Assembly: GCA_963920635.1 (NCBI GenBank)
Contig: OY987302.1
Location: 30,355,278 to 30,419,277, forward strand
DNA length: 64,000 bases
Direction: 5' to 3'
From: Pseudeuparius sepicola
Taxonomy: Eukaryota; Arthropoda; Insecta; Coleoptera; Anthribidae
A program made the position numbers and the translations under genes. Shown here one piece after another: positions 33,026-45,367 of the stretch. Every line of letters starts with the position of its first letter. The stretch's first letter is position 1. The notes under the pieces are model-generated. The model ran no database searches and had not been told where the DNA came from. It was given only the letters and a program-made list of their open reading frames with translations.

Positions 33026-33044
33026 TATCTATCTATCTATCTAT
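33026..33044 (+). repeat. (TATC)n LINE tail
   Basis: Four to five TATC units follow AATAAAGTGTT, forming the 3' end of the LINE. From here to 33354 I see no gene. Confidence 0.85.
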
Positions 33045-33354
33045 AGCTTCAATTGCCGTCTTAAGTTCAAGAAGGTTCGATTTAAAAAAGCGTTTTTAAT
33101 TGCTCAAGTTGTTATCGATTTGTGAAGTCGTCGGTTGAAGCATTTACCATAATTCAAAAATAAGACCAGTTGTGTGAAACTAGTGGTGTGTGGACTGCTT
33201 TATATTAGCAGGCTCCCAAAAAAATGGAGCAAATTAATTAGTATCGCTTTAAATCAGAACACGACTCGATGTGGTAGGTATGATATAGCAAACTGAAATG
33301 GTTGCAACTTGCCTTGATAGATCAGGTGGATGGGTGGACAGGTGAATACTGCAA

Positions 33355-34606
33355 TAGTCCGGGAGGCAGCGACACTTTTGATGTAGTTATTCCTACAAAG
33401 CTGATTTTTCCTCATTTTGTAGCTTTGATATGGACGGAACGGCAGTCTATCGTGCAAATATGGGAGCAAACATTAGTAACAATTTTTGAAACCTGTAAAT
33501 AAATAGGACGGTAATGACTTATTCCTACAAGTATAAAATTGGTTTACATATTGTCATATTGGTGGTCAATGATACCTAAAAATGCAATATAATGAGAATC
33601 TACCGCGCCTGAGGGGACGCCATCATAGGTCTACCACCCACGCAAGGTATTCAGAAATTAACTTTTTTTACTTAACTTTTACAAGGCTGGCATTTTTTTC
33701 TCAAAAACTTTAGTTCATAAAAAAAACTAAAAAAATTAGTCTACCGATCATATAAGGGTGCAAAGCCTTGATAGACGCAATGGAATGCACGATCTCCCGA
33801 GCGATTAAATTAATAATATCTACAAAGCTCTCTATATCCATTTTACGATAACTGTTGTCAACTAAACGTGTTCTGCCTTCGAGATAACGTGGCTAATGCT
33901 TCGGTAATAATGGTGTAAGCTCCAAAAAGTATAATTAACATTTAAATTAGGAATTTTATTGCTTGTTGCGGTTTTTCCAAGTTCCCGCGCAAAAGTTTAA
34001 CCCACGTCTACCGAAACTTTAACCACGTTATATCGAAGGTAGAACACGTTTAGTTGACAACAGTTATCGCAAAATGGATATAGATAAAAAAAGCAGCTTT
34101 GTAGATATTAATTTAATCCCGGTATGCAATAATTCAGAGGGACTTATAGTGGATCGGCGCGGCGGCTGCGCTCGAGAGATCATGCATTCTATTGCGTTTA
34201 TCAAGGCTTTGCACCTTTATATGATCGGTAGATTAATTTTTTTAGTTCTCTTTTGAACCATAAAGTATTTGAGAAAAAATTTTCAGCCTTGTAGAAATAA
34301 GTAAAAAGTTAATTTTTGAACACCTTGCGTGGGTGGTAGACCTATGTGGCCTCCCCTCAGACGCGGTAGACTATCATTATATGCATTTTTAGGTATCATT
34401 GACCACTCTAAAAAGTTTTATACTTATAGGAATAAGTCATTAACGTCCTATTTATTTACAGGTTTCAAAAATTGTTATAAATGTTTGCCCCCATATTGGC
34501 GCGGTAGACTGCCTTTCCGTTTACTTTCTATATCAAAACTACAAAATGAGAAAAAATCAGCTTTGTAGGAATAACTACATCAAAAGTGTCGCTGCCTCCC
34601 GGACTA
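33355..34606. mobile_element. 1.25 kb foldback element
   Basis: Near-perfect palindrome centred near 33975. Ends are TAGTCCGGGAGGCAGCGACA and its complement. Paired blocks include ACCTTGCGTGGGTGGTAGAC (34321) with its complement at 33627, and the centre-flanking CGTTTAGTTGACAACAGTTA (34047). The flanks read CAA on both sides of TAGTCC...GGACTA; the target could be CAA or TA. No transposase. Confidence 0.8.
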
Positions 34607-34893
34607 CAACCAGTGTACACTTAATCGGATTTGATTCATAGATATTTACAATGTAAATCTATAAAACAGTGGGATACACCAAAATACCAAACTTTACTAA
34701 AGGCGACCACACAATTACAATAATAGTGATGATTATAATAACAAAAAAAGAAAATAAAGAAGGGTACTTACTCTTGCTACCGACTTAAATAATGATAAAC
34801 CAGGTAAATTATTTAAAATTTGAAAGTTTAAATTGCGTGATCACCCGTGATCACGCGTAGTGCACAGTTAAATGAAAAAAAGGGTAAAATATC

Positions 34894-36167
34894 TACAGGG
34901 TGTCTCATTTTGATCTGGAACACCCCTGTAAAATTTGAACTGGCTTACGGATTTTAACGAATTTTTTTTGTATACAGGGCCCTCCTAGACGTACTTATCA
35001 AACACTTTTCAATGGCCACAGGATTATTCCAGGGCCGGATTAAAAAAAAAATTTTACCCAAAATTTCAAATTTCAAATCTGATAACGTGGCGTTAATCAG
35101 CGCCCTTGAAAACCCCCTGATTCCAAATTTCAAGAAATTATTCCCACGAATTATACTTTTTACACTGCATCACAATTGCAAAAAATCAAAATTTCAATTT
35201 GAGTTCAGCTATTAAGGTGGCTATGGAAACAAGTGAAAATGGTAAAAAGAGGTCCACAGGGGACAATAGTAATAAACCTGATCGCAAACTGCACTCGGTT
35301 TCTCTTTTCAGTATTGCTGTACAGTACAAATTTTATGCCATTTGAGACGCAAGAGAGCTCGCTGTCGTCGCAGGCAGTCGTGCAAGTGCAAAGACTTTGA
35401 GAAACGTTAATTTTTACTTCTTTTTTGTTACAAATAATAAAGTATAAGATTATACACTACAAAGTACGTATTTGAAGAATGTAATTAAAAGCAGCAATAT
35501 TTTAAACCGCAGAAATGTATTGACGAATCGATTAGAAATGACATTTTATACCCGCTAAATTATTTGTAACACCTAAATTATTTTAGCAACATCAACCCCT
35601 GAATAACATTTCTTGTAAAAATGCATAAACTGACATTTCTGCAAGCCATTGTTTTTCCACGGCTGCCTGCGATGGCAGCGAGCTCTCTTGCGTCTCAAAT
35701 GGCATAAAATTTGTACTGTACAGCAATACTGAAAAGAGAAACCGAGTGCAGTTTGCGATCAGGTTTATTACTATTGTCCCCTGTGGACCTCTTTTTACCA
35801 TTTTCACTTGTTTCCATAGCCACCTTAATAGCTGAACTCAAATTGAAATTTTGATTTTTTGCAATTGTGATGCAGTGTAAAAAGTATAATTCGTGGGAAT
35901 AATTTCTTGAAATTTGGAATCTGGGGGTTTTCAGGGGCGCTGATTAACGCCACGTTATCAGATTTCCGATAAAAAAATCGCTGATACTCACTCAATATTT
36001 TGGGTCAAAAAATTTTTTTATTCCGGCCCTGGAATAATGGTATGGTCATTGAAAAGTGTTTGATAAGTGCTTCTAGGAAGGCCCTGTATATAAAAAAAAT
36101 TCGTTAAAATCCGTAAGCCAGTTCAAATTTTACAGGGGTGTTCCAGATCAAAATGAGACACCCTGTA
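34894..36167. mobile_element. TA-flanked foldback, CAGGGTGTCTC ends
   Basis: Near-perfect arms of about 480 bases (34896-35375 and 35650-36165) begin CAGGGTGTCTCATTTTGATC just inside TA. The centre, 35380-35640, is A/T-rich and unpaired. No coding capacity. Confidence 0.9.
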
Positions 36168-36519
36168 GGTATATGAGCACCCTGACAGTCAAATCTATGA
36201 TATGCAATATGCTGATAAGAAAAATGTACACTACTATAACCTATAGATTAAAGACTTATCTGCGGTAGGTATGGTAGTCTCAGTTGTGGTCCGGTTGGTA
36301 GCCTGGTTGTTAACTGGTTGGAGATATGAGGCAGGTAGACGTCGAGGATCAGATCAGATCAGCAGGCCTCGGGCTCCTTACACGGTAACCTCAATCCCTG
36401 ACATCACAGCTGGGTGACACTTCCTCAGAACCGACACCAAGCCTCCTCCAAAAGTCGAAGAAGCGGTAAACAAATAAGAAGAACAGCAGCGGGAACAGGC
36501 CTTTCAATATGAATAAAGT
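36168..36519. other. No feature found
   Basis: Moderately GC-rich around 36290-36480 but without a frame, splice-site pair or repeat I can support. Confidence 0.5.
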
Positions 36520-36850
36520 ATTAGTTTGGGAAGTTCTTTTGCATACAACTTACTTGAGATGGAAGACGGCCTTTATGTGAAAAGTATCTTTTTTTAATTT
36601 TGAATTCCAAACCAGTGATTCCAATTTTCAAAATTCCAAGTTTTCAGTTTCGATAAAATCAGATAGAAGGAAAAGAATATTAGGCCAGGCAGGACTTTTG
36701 TATAAAACTTACTTAAATGGAAGATTACCTTTATATGAACATCTTTTTCTTTAAAAGTTCCAAACCAGTGGTTTCAGTTTCCAAAATTCCCAATTAGATG
36801 ACAATGGGAGCTTCAGATTCGATGGAAATTAGCTATTACTCCGACTAATC
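36520..36850. repeat. Two diverged tandem units of about 165 bases
   Basis: The order AACTTACTT...ATGGAAGA...CTTTATATGA-like...CCAAACCAGTG...CCAAAATTCC appears twice in succession. 36851-37400 shows no gene. Confidence 0.65.
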
Positions 36851-37719
36851 AGTCGCCAGCTAAATACCAACAAGCTAAACCAAAATCCTGAACTTCAAAC
36901 TCACATTGGCACAGCAAAGAAACAAGGGATTAACTTTGAAGAGGTATTTTACATAATCCCTTCTAGGATTCCTAAATAAGTACAGGGAATATTGAAAAAT
37001 TATCCTCGGGCTGCACCACCAAAAACGTGATACCTTTTTTATTCTGCATTCTTCCCTTTATTTGTTTATTTTTCTTTTTTGGAAGTAAGGAAACTGGAAA
37101 ACTTGTCAGGCATTGAAATCTGCGGCGCCCCATTTACAAATATGCCATGAAGTCAAGGGTAACGATCAGTAAAGACCGAAAATTGCATGAAAATAAAATT
37201 TACTATTTGGGTACAATCAATAACAAAATCACGACTGATAATTTGTTGAACACTTCTTGAATTAAATTAAATGGAATTAAATAAATTATTAATGGATGTT
37301 GCTTCTCTATTGAAAAGAACTGAAACAAGAAATACTACCATTGTGACATTATCCTAGTAAATGAAAATTAAAAAGAAATAGTTAATTATTCCAATTAAAA
37401 AAATTCAAACAAATTTACTCGTGACATGTTCTTGAACAGTTGGCTGTGAAAGAAAGGATGTCGGAGCAGGTTTTGGAACGGACAATGAAGTTGGGATAAT
37501 AACCGGTGCAGGAGTTTGAGAGATCGGTTTCAACGGTACGGCTGTCACAAAGGATACATGAGTCGGTGTAAATATGTTCGGTCGGAAGGCTATACCGTAG
37601 ACGGATGAAAATGACTGCAGGTTCTGAATAGCAGGATAGTGTCGCTCTGGAGTACGAGGGAGTTCACTAACGGTCGGTGATCTCACAAATTGGCAGTCTG
37701 GTTGTCTAGATCTGCATTT

Positions 37720-37910
37720 CTAAGGCATACCCATCCTAGTGGGTCTAAACTACGGTCGGTAACAGTCGGTACTGATTGTTCGGTAGCGGTGATCGGAATC
37801 AAGGTCTGTTTCATGTTGTGCGTGGTGCTATCTCGAAAACGGTAGGAGTTAGGGCCTCAGTAATATGTACAATCGGTTGCCCCTCCTCGAAAACCTCTTC
37901 CTAGGTTGTC
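37720..37910 (-). repeat. Exon-like repeat, copy 1 (inverted partner 44555-45215)
   Basis: About 185 bases, GC-richer than the surroundings, match the reverse complement of 44555-45215 once the foldback at 44586-45060 is removed. On the minus strand one frame reads EEVFEEGQPIVHITEALTP, then shifts to QTLIPITATEQSVPTV and SLDPLGWV. Just upstream a pyrimidine-rich tract ends CACCGGCAG, like a splice acceptor. It could be a captured host or retroelement coding fragment; I do not recognise the protein. The 93-codon frame at 37405-37686, Pro/Ser/Thr-rich, may continue it. Confidence 0.45.
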
Positions 37911-38293
37911 GGGTCCAGCGGCGTCAGAAAGATCAAGCGCCCGGGAAATTTGGTTCTGCCGGTGAAAAACAACAACAGTGAACCAATTCCTATATATTAA
38001 TCCCCAAAACTATATACAATAAAATAGCTTTAAAGAAACTTAATAATTATTTACAAAAATAAAAAAAAATAAATGAATCCTGATCCCAGTGGCCGGCGTT
38101 GAATTCTGTAAAGATCAGTGTGTATTAGTAAAGAAAACACTATGCATGGGGTAAACAAAGTAGAATATATACACAGAAGCCTACGGGAATGGCAACGGTG
38201 GAAGCTACAGAGTCGGCAAGCTTTTTAGTCTAGGGCGTCAAATGGTTTAACGGTTCAGTAAAAATTCAGTTAATGTTAAAGTTATTGATTAAA
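37911..38293. other. Flank of the DNA transposon, no gene
   Basis: Nothing beyond the exon-like boundary described for 37720-37910. The sequence runs into the ATATATCGACGG terminus at 38294. Confidence 0.5.
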
Positions 38294-41200
38294 TATATCG
38301 ACGGTTGAAAGGAGAAATGTATAATACGCCCATTTAGTAACTTTACAGGAGAGCAGTTTAAAGTTTGCAATTACGGAAAAAAAATCATAAAAAATCTGAT
38401 AATTGTACGATTTCAAAAATTCTTATATCCATGGAAAGGTAATAAAAGATGCTAGGTATTGGTAAAGTTTTAAACCTAAATTATGAATTAGTTTAGAAAT
38501 TAATGGCGTATTATACAAAATGTGCTCATTTTAGCAACAAGAGAAATGTATTAAAATTAACTTACGTAAAATTTCAATGACGATGAAAAAGCTAATACGC
38601 CCGAACATTTTTAATTCTCAACTAGTTTAAACGTTTTATAAACACTGCGTTGCCTGGTAAAGGTTGCCAAAAAAGTTTTAACAGCAAAATATTTTGAAAC
38701 GTGTGATTCTTTATTGTATCTAGTAATTACAATTAAGTCTTTCTTTAACTCTCTAAGATGGTAATGGGTCTTAATATCTGAAATTTAATGAGATGCTTTT
38801 CTATTAATTTGTTGTTATTGATTGTTCGAATGAGTTCGAAACTCAGGCAAAGTTTATTATAATAATAATTTCACACAATTAGCATTTTAGTTATGTTGTA
38901 CTAAATTAAAACAAAAGTTGTTTTTCAGGAACTCTAAGCTAACTACCATAACTCAAAAAAATTATTAAATTCTTGAACTTTGTCTTAAAAAGAGAACACA
39001 ACATTAATTATGACACTTTGGTACTGCAAATAATACTGATTAAACTCGTAAATAACTAAAGCTCAGCTGGTTGGGTGATACACAAAAGTAGAATGTAAAA
39101 ACATAGTTTCAATAAATCCTGATATTTTTGTTTCGAAATTGGAAGAGCAGCTTTGTACAAGTTACGGTTTGGCACATTTTTTATTTTGCTGGTTATAACA
39201 ATTGTCTCTTCTTCAGCATTTGGAGCCATAGAGTATTTAACCAACAGTTTAGTAGGGTCGCTTTTTTTTTAGTGTGGCTACTCTGATTTTGCTTATCTTT
39301 CCCGCCAGATTTCCTTTGAAATATTTTTCTGAAATTTCATCCCATATAAGTCAAATAGCGAACAGTATAAGGCTCAGGAACATTGCGAGCTAACTCAAAA
39401 ACAGTTGGCCATTGTAAAGGGGCCCATATGATATGCTTAGCGACACTTTTTTCTATGACAGAGTGCATGCTGTCTACTGGCATGTAAGTATGGCCAGGAA
39501 GTAGATAATTAATTTAAAGGACGTTCAAATTGCTACAGGACATTAAATTGAGATGTAGTGTTGCCAGAATAGTGCGATTTTTGTTTTGCCCTGGACACGA
39601 ATCACAGTATAATAGAAGTTTGTTTATTCTACCGCATTCATCAACATCTTTGATGAAGGATGATAAAATTGTGGCTACCTCATTGGCTCCTCTCTTGCCT
39701 TGACTCTCGTTCCAAGTAAAACAATGGCCTTTCCTAGTTGTACTTTCGTAAAATGTTAAATTGTAGACAGCCAATTTTCTGGAATAATAGAGAAGCATGC
39801 TTTCGCCATACGGAGTGTTCAGCACTTTTTGTAGATCAAAGGAGGCACATAATACGCTTTTGTTTTTATTATGAATCAGTTGATGATATTCAAATCTCTT
39901 TTTACTGTCGTTTTTTTCCTTCACGTGTTCAATTTTCAGTGCTTCTGTTTCAACTCCAGGATTATTTTCAAAACCAATGCATTTTAGGAACATGAAAACC
40001 GATATTGAATTCACCCATGAATATTTTTCTAAATACCCTTTCCGATATGGCATCTATCCCAGCGTTAATTTGTTCGTTCTTGTATAACTTATACAAATTT
40101 GCTATGTTTTTAAATTCTTGCGATAAGTAAAGTTTTGTAGAGTCTTTTCTTGTGTAATGAGATGGTACAGCTGGTAATTTCTTGATAAAATTTCGGACAG
40201 AATTTAAAGTTTCCTCTTTTGTTTTGTTGGCAGGAACTACTCTCCCACGTGCATCTTCTTTAGCTGACCCATAGGAAGCATTGGTCAAAGTATAATATAG
40301 GTATCTTTGAGTTATATCTAATGTAGAGGGCATAAACTTAAGACATACTGGTCGTTGTCCTTCTCCTTCGTTTATAAAATACTGAAAAGTAGCAGTTTTC
40401 CTACTTTTCACCCTCTTTCTTTTTACATTTTCTCTTCTCGACATAGAAACCAGCCAATCCCGTTGTCGTTGTGGAACCAAACTCCAATAATGATTGAATA
40501 TACTTAATCTCTTCTCTTCAGTTACACTTCCACATTTTCTAAAACAATCTTTTGATGCGCATGGATTCGGACCCATTTTTTTCTCTCGCACAATGGTACC
40601 ATCTTTTTTCTCGTAAGTTTTACCACTTTGATATAACGATTGCCTTTCTTTGGCCTGATTTCTTCGTTTTTTCTTGTAGCCTGCCTCTCCTACTGTACCA
40701 TCTTCAGAAACATTAATGTCTCGTTTATTTGCTTTCTTTTTCTTTGTATGAGGCAAATCTTTGTCTTCTTCGTCAATTGAGCTGGAATCATACTCAAAAT
40801 CGGAAACATTTTCTTCCTCGTCCAAAAAGTCAATATAAGCCAACTGTATTCGGTCTTCGTTGGAGGCGGTTTCAATGCTTGTGCTAGGTATTTCATCAGA
40901 AATTAGCATATCTTTAGGATTAAGTTCGGGACCAGGCATCTCAGATACTTCTTCAACTATTATTGGCAGCAAACCTTGGTCAGTGAAGTTTTCTTGATAC
41001 AAAAATATATTTTCTTGTTGGGGATATTCAGACAGAGGAACATTAAGAAGGTAAGAAAATGATTCTTCTTTTTCTTGAACAGGCACTGTACTATGTGAGT
41101 GTAGAATTTGCACTTCGTAATTTGACTCCGGCTTTGAAGTGGAATATGATTGTTTTTCTGGAGGAGGGCCAGTGTTCATAGGCAGAGGCACATTGGTAAG

Positions 41201-42773
41201 TATAGGTGTAAAAAAAGAATTTGCAGGCTCAGTACTCAAAAAATAATTCCCTGGAGCGGACGAAGCTGAGACAATACTTTGTTCTTCAGTAGAACAGTTT
41301 CTCTTTTGAAAGAGGCACATCGGAGAACTGGCCATGAGAAAATGATTTTGTAGGTTCAATGTTCAAACAATAGTTCTCTGGATTGGCTGAAGCAACATTT
41401 TGTTCTTCAGTATAGGCGTTGTCCTCTGACAGAGGTATATTGGTAAGCGTGCTTTTTGATTTTTTAGCCTTTAAAGCCATCTTCAATATTGTATCTTTTC
41501 GAGGCATGCTATAACAATAACAAAAGAAGAACTTCGGCTAGTTACCAAAACAAAACATAGTAAGTAATAGTGTCATACGAAATTCGTGTTTTTTTTTCAT
41601 TTATTTTTGAAATACTTTAAAATAAGAGGACCCAGCATTTATATACCTTCCAAAGTGAGGCCTATTCTTTTCACATTCTAATTGATGTGAATTATGAGGG
41701 GAAATATTTTCCCCCTTTAGAATCTATGGCACTACTGCAACAAAAATTCAGATAAAATCTGATGGCAGCTGGACACTGACATATATTATAACATAACCTT
41801 GCATAAGCCCCTTGTGGTTTCCTTGGAGCTGGTGTAAAACAAGCTTCCCCTCGAGGCTTCACTTTTCCTGTGCGACAGGCTGTAACTTGTTGGGTTTCCT
41901 TATTTTAAAGAGTCCCTGGTAGTTACCTAGTATGAAACAGAAATATAGTGAGTGTACTTATTAAAAACGTAACTGAGGATACTACTTTTATGGTTACAAA
42001 ACATAAATCTACAAAAATCAACAGGTACTTACATTTTACTGTTTAAAACTCTCCGATATCCTCACTACACTACTCTCACTTCTTGACTAAAACGTCAATA
42101 GTCTACAGTGTTTTTTAAGTAGATTAAAAAAACTAAAGCCCTGTTGTCTTATTAGCCAATACAATGCCAAGTTGCGACGATTTAAAACGGTTCATTGCTA
42201 TTTTGGAATACTTGTCTGAAGTTATTTTGATTTAATAACCATGTATGAAGGGAACTATAGAGTTAAACAAACAAATTAAGTATATTACAGAGAAAACAAA
42301 TGTTTTATTCGCCTCATTTGAATTAATTTGATAGACGAATAATGTTTTATACGCCACTCGGTTAACATTTTCTGTCGGTTAAAATGTATAATATGCAACT
42401 ACTGTGTCTAAAAAATTGAAAGTAAAATGATTTAAGTGCCAAAATGCCCTTAAATGGTACCACGCAAAATGTCTAAAACTGATGCAAGTAGGTTTTATTT
42501 GAAAGAAAAATTGACTTATTTGCAGTATGTCAAATCTTGCAAGTGTATTAAAAGTCAGATACTTATTTTTGGATAAAATAGTGGCTTTTAAGACATCTCT
42601 TTTTCTTATAACCCCTATGAAAATCGAATGTTTAATACGCCTAAAGTTTGTCGGAAAAAAAATGAAACTTTGCCAGATCGACGCAGAAAATTCTGCTGAT
42701 TCCAACGATGTATTTAACTCATTTTCACCAAAAGTGGCATATTATACATTTCTCCTTTCAACCGTCGATATAT
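38294..42773 (-). mobile_element. 4.5 kb DNA transposon with subterminal repeats
   Basis: Terminal inverted repeats of about 38 bases begin ATATATCGACGGTTGAAAGG at both ends. The flank is a 4-base TATA or ATAT duplication that cannot be placed exactly because the end is palindromic. A motif like TGTATAATACGCC recurs near both ends in both orientations (about 38321, 38502, 38590, 42300, 42346, 42386, 42627, 42737), as transposase binding sites often do. One gene, 39340-41507, encodes a broken transposase-like protein. Superfamily uncertain. Confidence 0.8.
39340..41507 (-). pseudogene. Transposase-like protein, DUF7869-type, broken
   Basis: Minus frames 41286-41507, 39968-41359 and 39514-40053 join through frameshifts near 41300 and 39990. 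An in-frame TAA at 39514 is followed by further coding to about 39340. The N-terminal third has repeated NVPLS/NIPLS motifs and acidic stretches with a KKKKANKR basic patch. The middle has a Cys-bearing NPCASKDCFRKC segment. The C-terminal part has ASFDLQKVL, TWNESQGKRGANE, YCDSCPGQNKNR and GHTYMPVDSMHS, a D-E-D spacing of an RNase H-fold nuclease. Many insect and hydra proteins labelled DUF7869 share these motifs. Its place between matching termini makes transposase the best reading. Confidence 0.7.
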
Positions 42774-42822
42774 AATGTTTGTTTTTTATTGATTTTTTGT
42801 ATAGACTTATTTCTATGTACAG

Positions 42823-42918
42823 AGTGTGCAACAATTACTGCTCCGAGTAGTTCGACCCATGGTCTGGAGCTGGAGAGGCCTTCGATGCAAATTGGTGAAT
42901 CTCGTCTTGATACTACAG
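42823..42918 (+). other. Candidate internal exon
   Basis: A 96-base open stretch, GC-richer than the neighbourhood, is preceded by a T-rich tract ending TATGTACAG and followed by CTACAG/GTAAAAA, a good donor. It reads in one frame as ATITAPSSSTHGLELE and onward without a stop. No family recognised. It may be a stray splice-like pattern. Confidence 0.3.
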
Positions 42919-43065
42919 GTAAAAACCGTAGAGGCTTATTTAGGCAAGTTCTCAAATGTTTCCACAATGTAACAACATTATGGCAATATGTAAGCCAAGT
43001 GGCTTGTTTATATTTTGTTTAGTTTGTTATGTCACTTAGTATATGCCAAGCTCAATAATATATTA

Positions 43066-43773
43066 TACAGAGTGTCTCACTTAAGAGTGAAACAACTCTA
43101 TAACGTCTTTAATTTTTAACCGACCAGAACGAAATTTTTACCAAAGGTAGATGGCATTGTTGCCTACTCCAAAGTCAAAGCCACCTGCGATGCCACAAAC
43201 GAGGCTAAAAATCCGAAAGTCATATTAGGCATTTAAAAAAAAATTACTAGAAAAAGTTGTTCAGAATCAATTCAAAACCCTAAATCCAAAATTTTGTCAA
43301 AATCAAAAAATATTAATTTAAAAAAATTAAATTCCAAAAACAGCAATATAATAATTTTCTGTTTAGAAAAGTGTGCGATGGAAGTTTTGAAGGCAAATTG
43401 TTTTCATAAAGTAATTATTTTAAAATAAAAGCTACAAACAAATTTTAAAAATTTAAATTTTAAATTTTTACTTAAATTTTATTTATTTAATATTTTTTGA
43501 TTTTGACAAAATTTTGGATTTAGGGTTCTGAATCGGTTCTGAACAACTTTTTCTATCTAGTAAATTTTTTTGAGAAAAAAATGCCTAATATGACTTTCGG
43601 ATTTTTAGCCTCGTTTGTGGCATCACAGGTGGCTTTGACTTTGGAGTAGGTAACTAATTTTTTGGAAATAAGCAGGCAACAATGCCATCTACCTTTGGTA
43701 AAAATTTCGTTCTGGTCGGTTATAAATTAAAGAAGTTATAGGGTTGTTTCACTCTTAAGTGAGACACTCTGTA
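43066..43773. mobile_element. TA-flanked foldback, CAGAGTGTCTC ends
   Basis: Arms of about 330 bases pair around 43450. The ends CAGAGTGTCTCACTTAAGAG lie just inside TA on both sides. Member of the CAGGGTG-type family; no coding. Confidence 0.85.
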
Positions 43774-44550
43774 TGTACATGTACGGTGAGTCGCATCTAA
43801 AGGCAGAGGCGAAAACATAAGGTAGAACTCGCTAAAATAAGCACATATACTTAATAAACATTAGCTCAAAAACGCTTGGTTCTCCAAAAGGAAAAGTATA
43901 CTTACATTGAAATTTAATAAAGTTTGAAGAACAAAATGCAACTTAAAACAAAAGAAAAATCACTCTCAGTCCACATGACAATAAACGGCTATGAAATATG
44001 GAAAAATAATAACCAAGTAATGACACATTTTCATGGGTTAAGATCAAAATTCATGAGTATTAAAATCAAAACTATTTAGGAAACCGGAAAGAAAAAGTAG
44101 AGGTACGTCAGAATTAATACACGGTCAGAGAGACAAGAACCGACTATTTATCTACTGCAAGTAAAATAATGTTAAATAAACATCAAAGCGTTTTTTAAAA
44201 ATGAAATGTTACAATAAAGCAAGAGCCGTTAAGAAATCATAAATCGATGGATTTGAGAATAATTCAGAATATAGTAAAAATGGTACCGCCACAAAAATGT
44301 CAAAAAAGAGTTAAGAAATCGCCTATTAAGACAAAAAAGAATGCGTTGAAAGACGTCAAAGAGTTAATTCAGTTGTTAAGCGTTTACAGTATCTTCTAAA
44401 TTACTTAAGTGTCAATAGAAAAAGTGTCGACAATCATCTCACAGCCCTGTTAAAAATATTAATGTTCTTGTAGGCGTTAATTGAAAACGTGGAAAATCAG
44501 CAATAAACTTTAATTTTTTTAATGAAGGCATTCAATTGTAATGTTTAAAC
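43774..44550. other. A/T-rich sequence, no feature found
   Basis: No gene, RNA or repeat supported. Confidence 0.55.
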
Positions 44551-44554
44551 CTAG

Positions 44555-45215
44555 GAAGAGGTTTTCGAGGAGGTGCAACCGATTGTAACGGGGTGTTCCA
44601 TTTTGGGTGTTTTTGGGTTTTTCTCAAAAATCTCGGTTATTATTAAAGCTTGAGGGTTGCGGTTTTCACGTCACTGTACTACTTTTTTGAGAGGAATTTG
44701 GTGGACCAATCAGATTTTAGATAAGTTTTAAAGTTTCCGCGCATTGGCGCAGGACTGAAATTTTCGATTTTTTGGAAACCTCTCTCCTGGCTACAACTTA
44801 TATATGTCGACAAATTTAATCAACTATTTTTATAGATTTTTTGGCGTAGAATCTAATGGAATAATTAGTTTTTTGGTAGCGTTAATAGTTTTTGAGATAT
44901 GAACTATGGTTTCCATTTAAAAAAATATAACTTTGGTCCACCACCAAATTCCTCTCAAAAAAGTAGTACAGTGACGTGAAAACCACAACCCTCTAGCTTT
45001 AATAATAACCAAGATTTTTGAGAAAAACACCCAAAAACACCCAAAATGGGACACCCTGTACATATTACTGAGGCCCTAACTCCTACCGTTTTCGAGATAG
45101 CACCATGCACAACATGAAACAGACCTTGATTCCGATCACCGCCACCGAACAATCAGTACCGACTGTTACCAACCGTAGTTTAGACCCACTAGGATGGGTA
45201 TACCTTACATAAAGA
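44555..45215 (+). repeat. Exon-like repeat, copy 2, split by a foldback
   Basis: Homologous to 37720-37910 in reverse. The foldback 44586-45060 interrupts it exactly at a TA, so copy 1 at 37868-37869 shows the empty site. On the plus strand it reads QTLIPITATEQSVPTV, as in copy 1. Confidence 0.7.
44586..45060. mobile_element. TA-flanked foldback, 475 bp, with empty site in window
   Basis: Arms 44588-44705 and 44937-45058 begin GGGTGTTCCATTTTGGGTG-like sequence. TA is duplicated on insertion into CGATTGTACATATT, seen intact as the complement at 37863-37876. This proves mobility and target choice for the family. Confidence 0.9.
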
Positions 45216-45367
45216 CAAAAATCATTTTCCGATCTTTCAAAATTCAAACTTAGTAAAAAGTTGTTTATTTCCTCATTCCAACACTTTGGTGATTATTTTA
45301 ATCCATACAACAATTTTATTAGTTTTAGTACTTTGCCTTCTTTACATTTTATACCTTCTGGAGGATA

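Larger units (their letters stand above)
23445..33044 (+). mobile_element. Jockey/CR1-type LINE, split by a Ty3/gypsy insertion
   Basis: In plus orientation: the end of ORF1 (23445-23700), endonuclease (23775-24512), then after removing the LTR element 24513-30822 and one GTAA, the ORF2 linker, reverse transcriptase and C-terminal region (30827-32957), a 3' UTR with AATAAA at about 33015 and a (TATC)n tail. Stops and frameshifts break ORF2. It starts back-to-back with the minus-strand LINE fragment at about 23440. Confidence 0.85.

Noticed and set aside
42379..42705. 108-codon minus frame in the DNA transposon
   Set aside because: Located in the subterminal repeat region with no domain; likely a chance frame.
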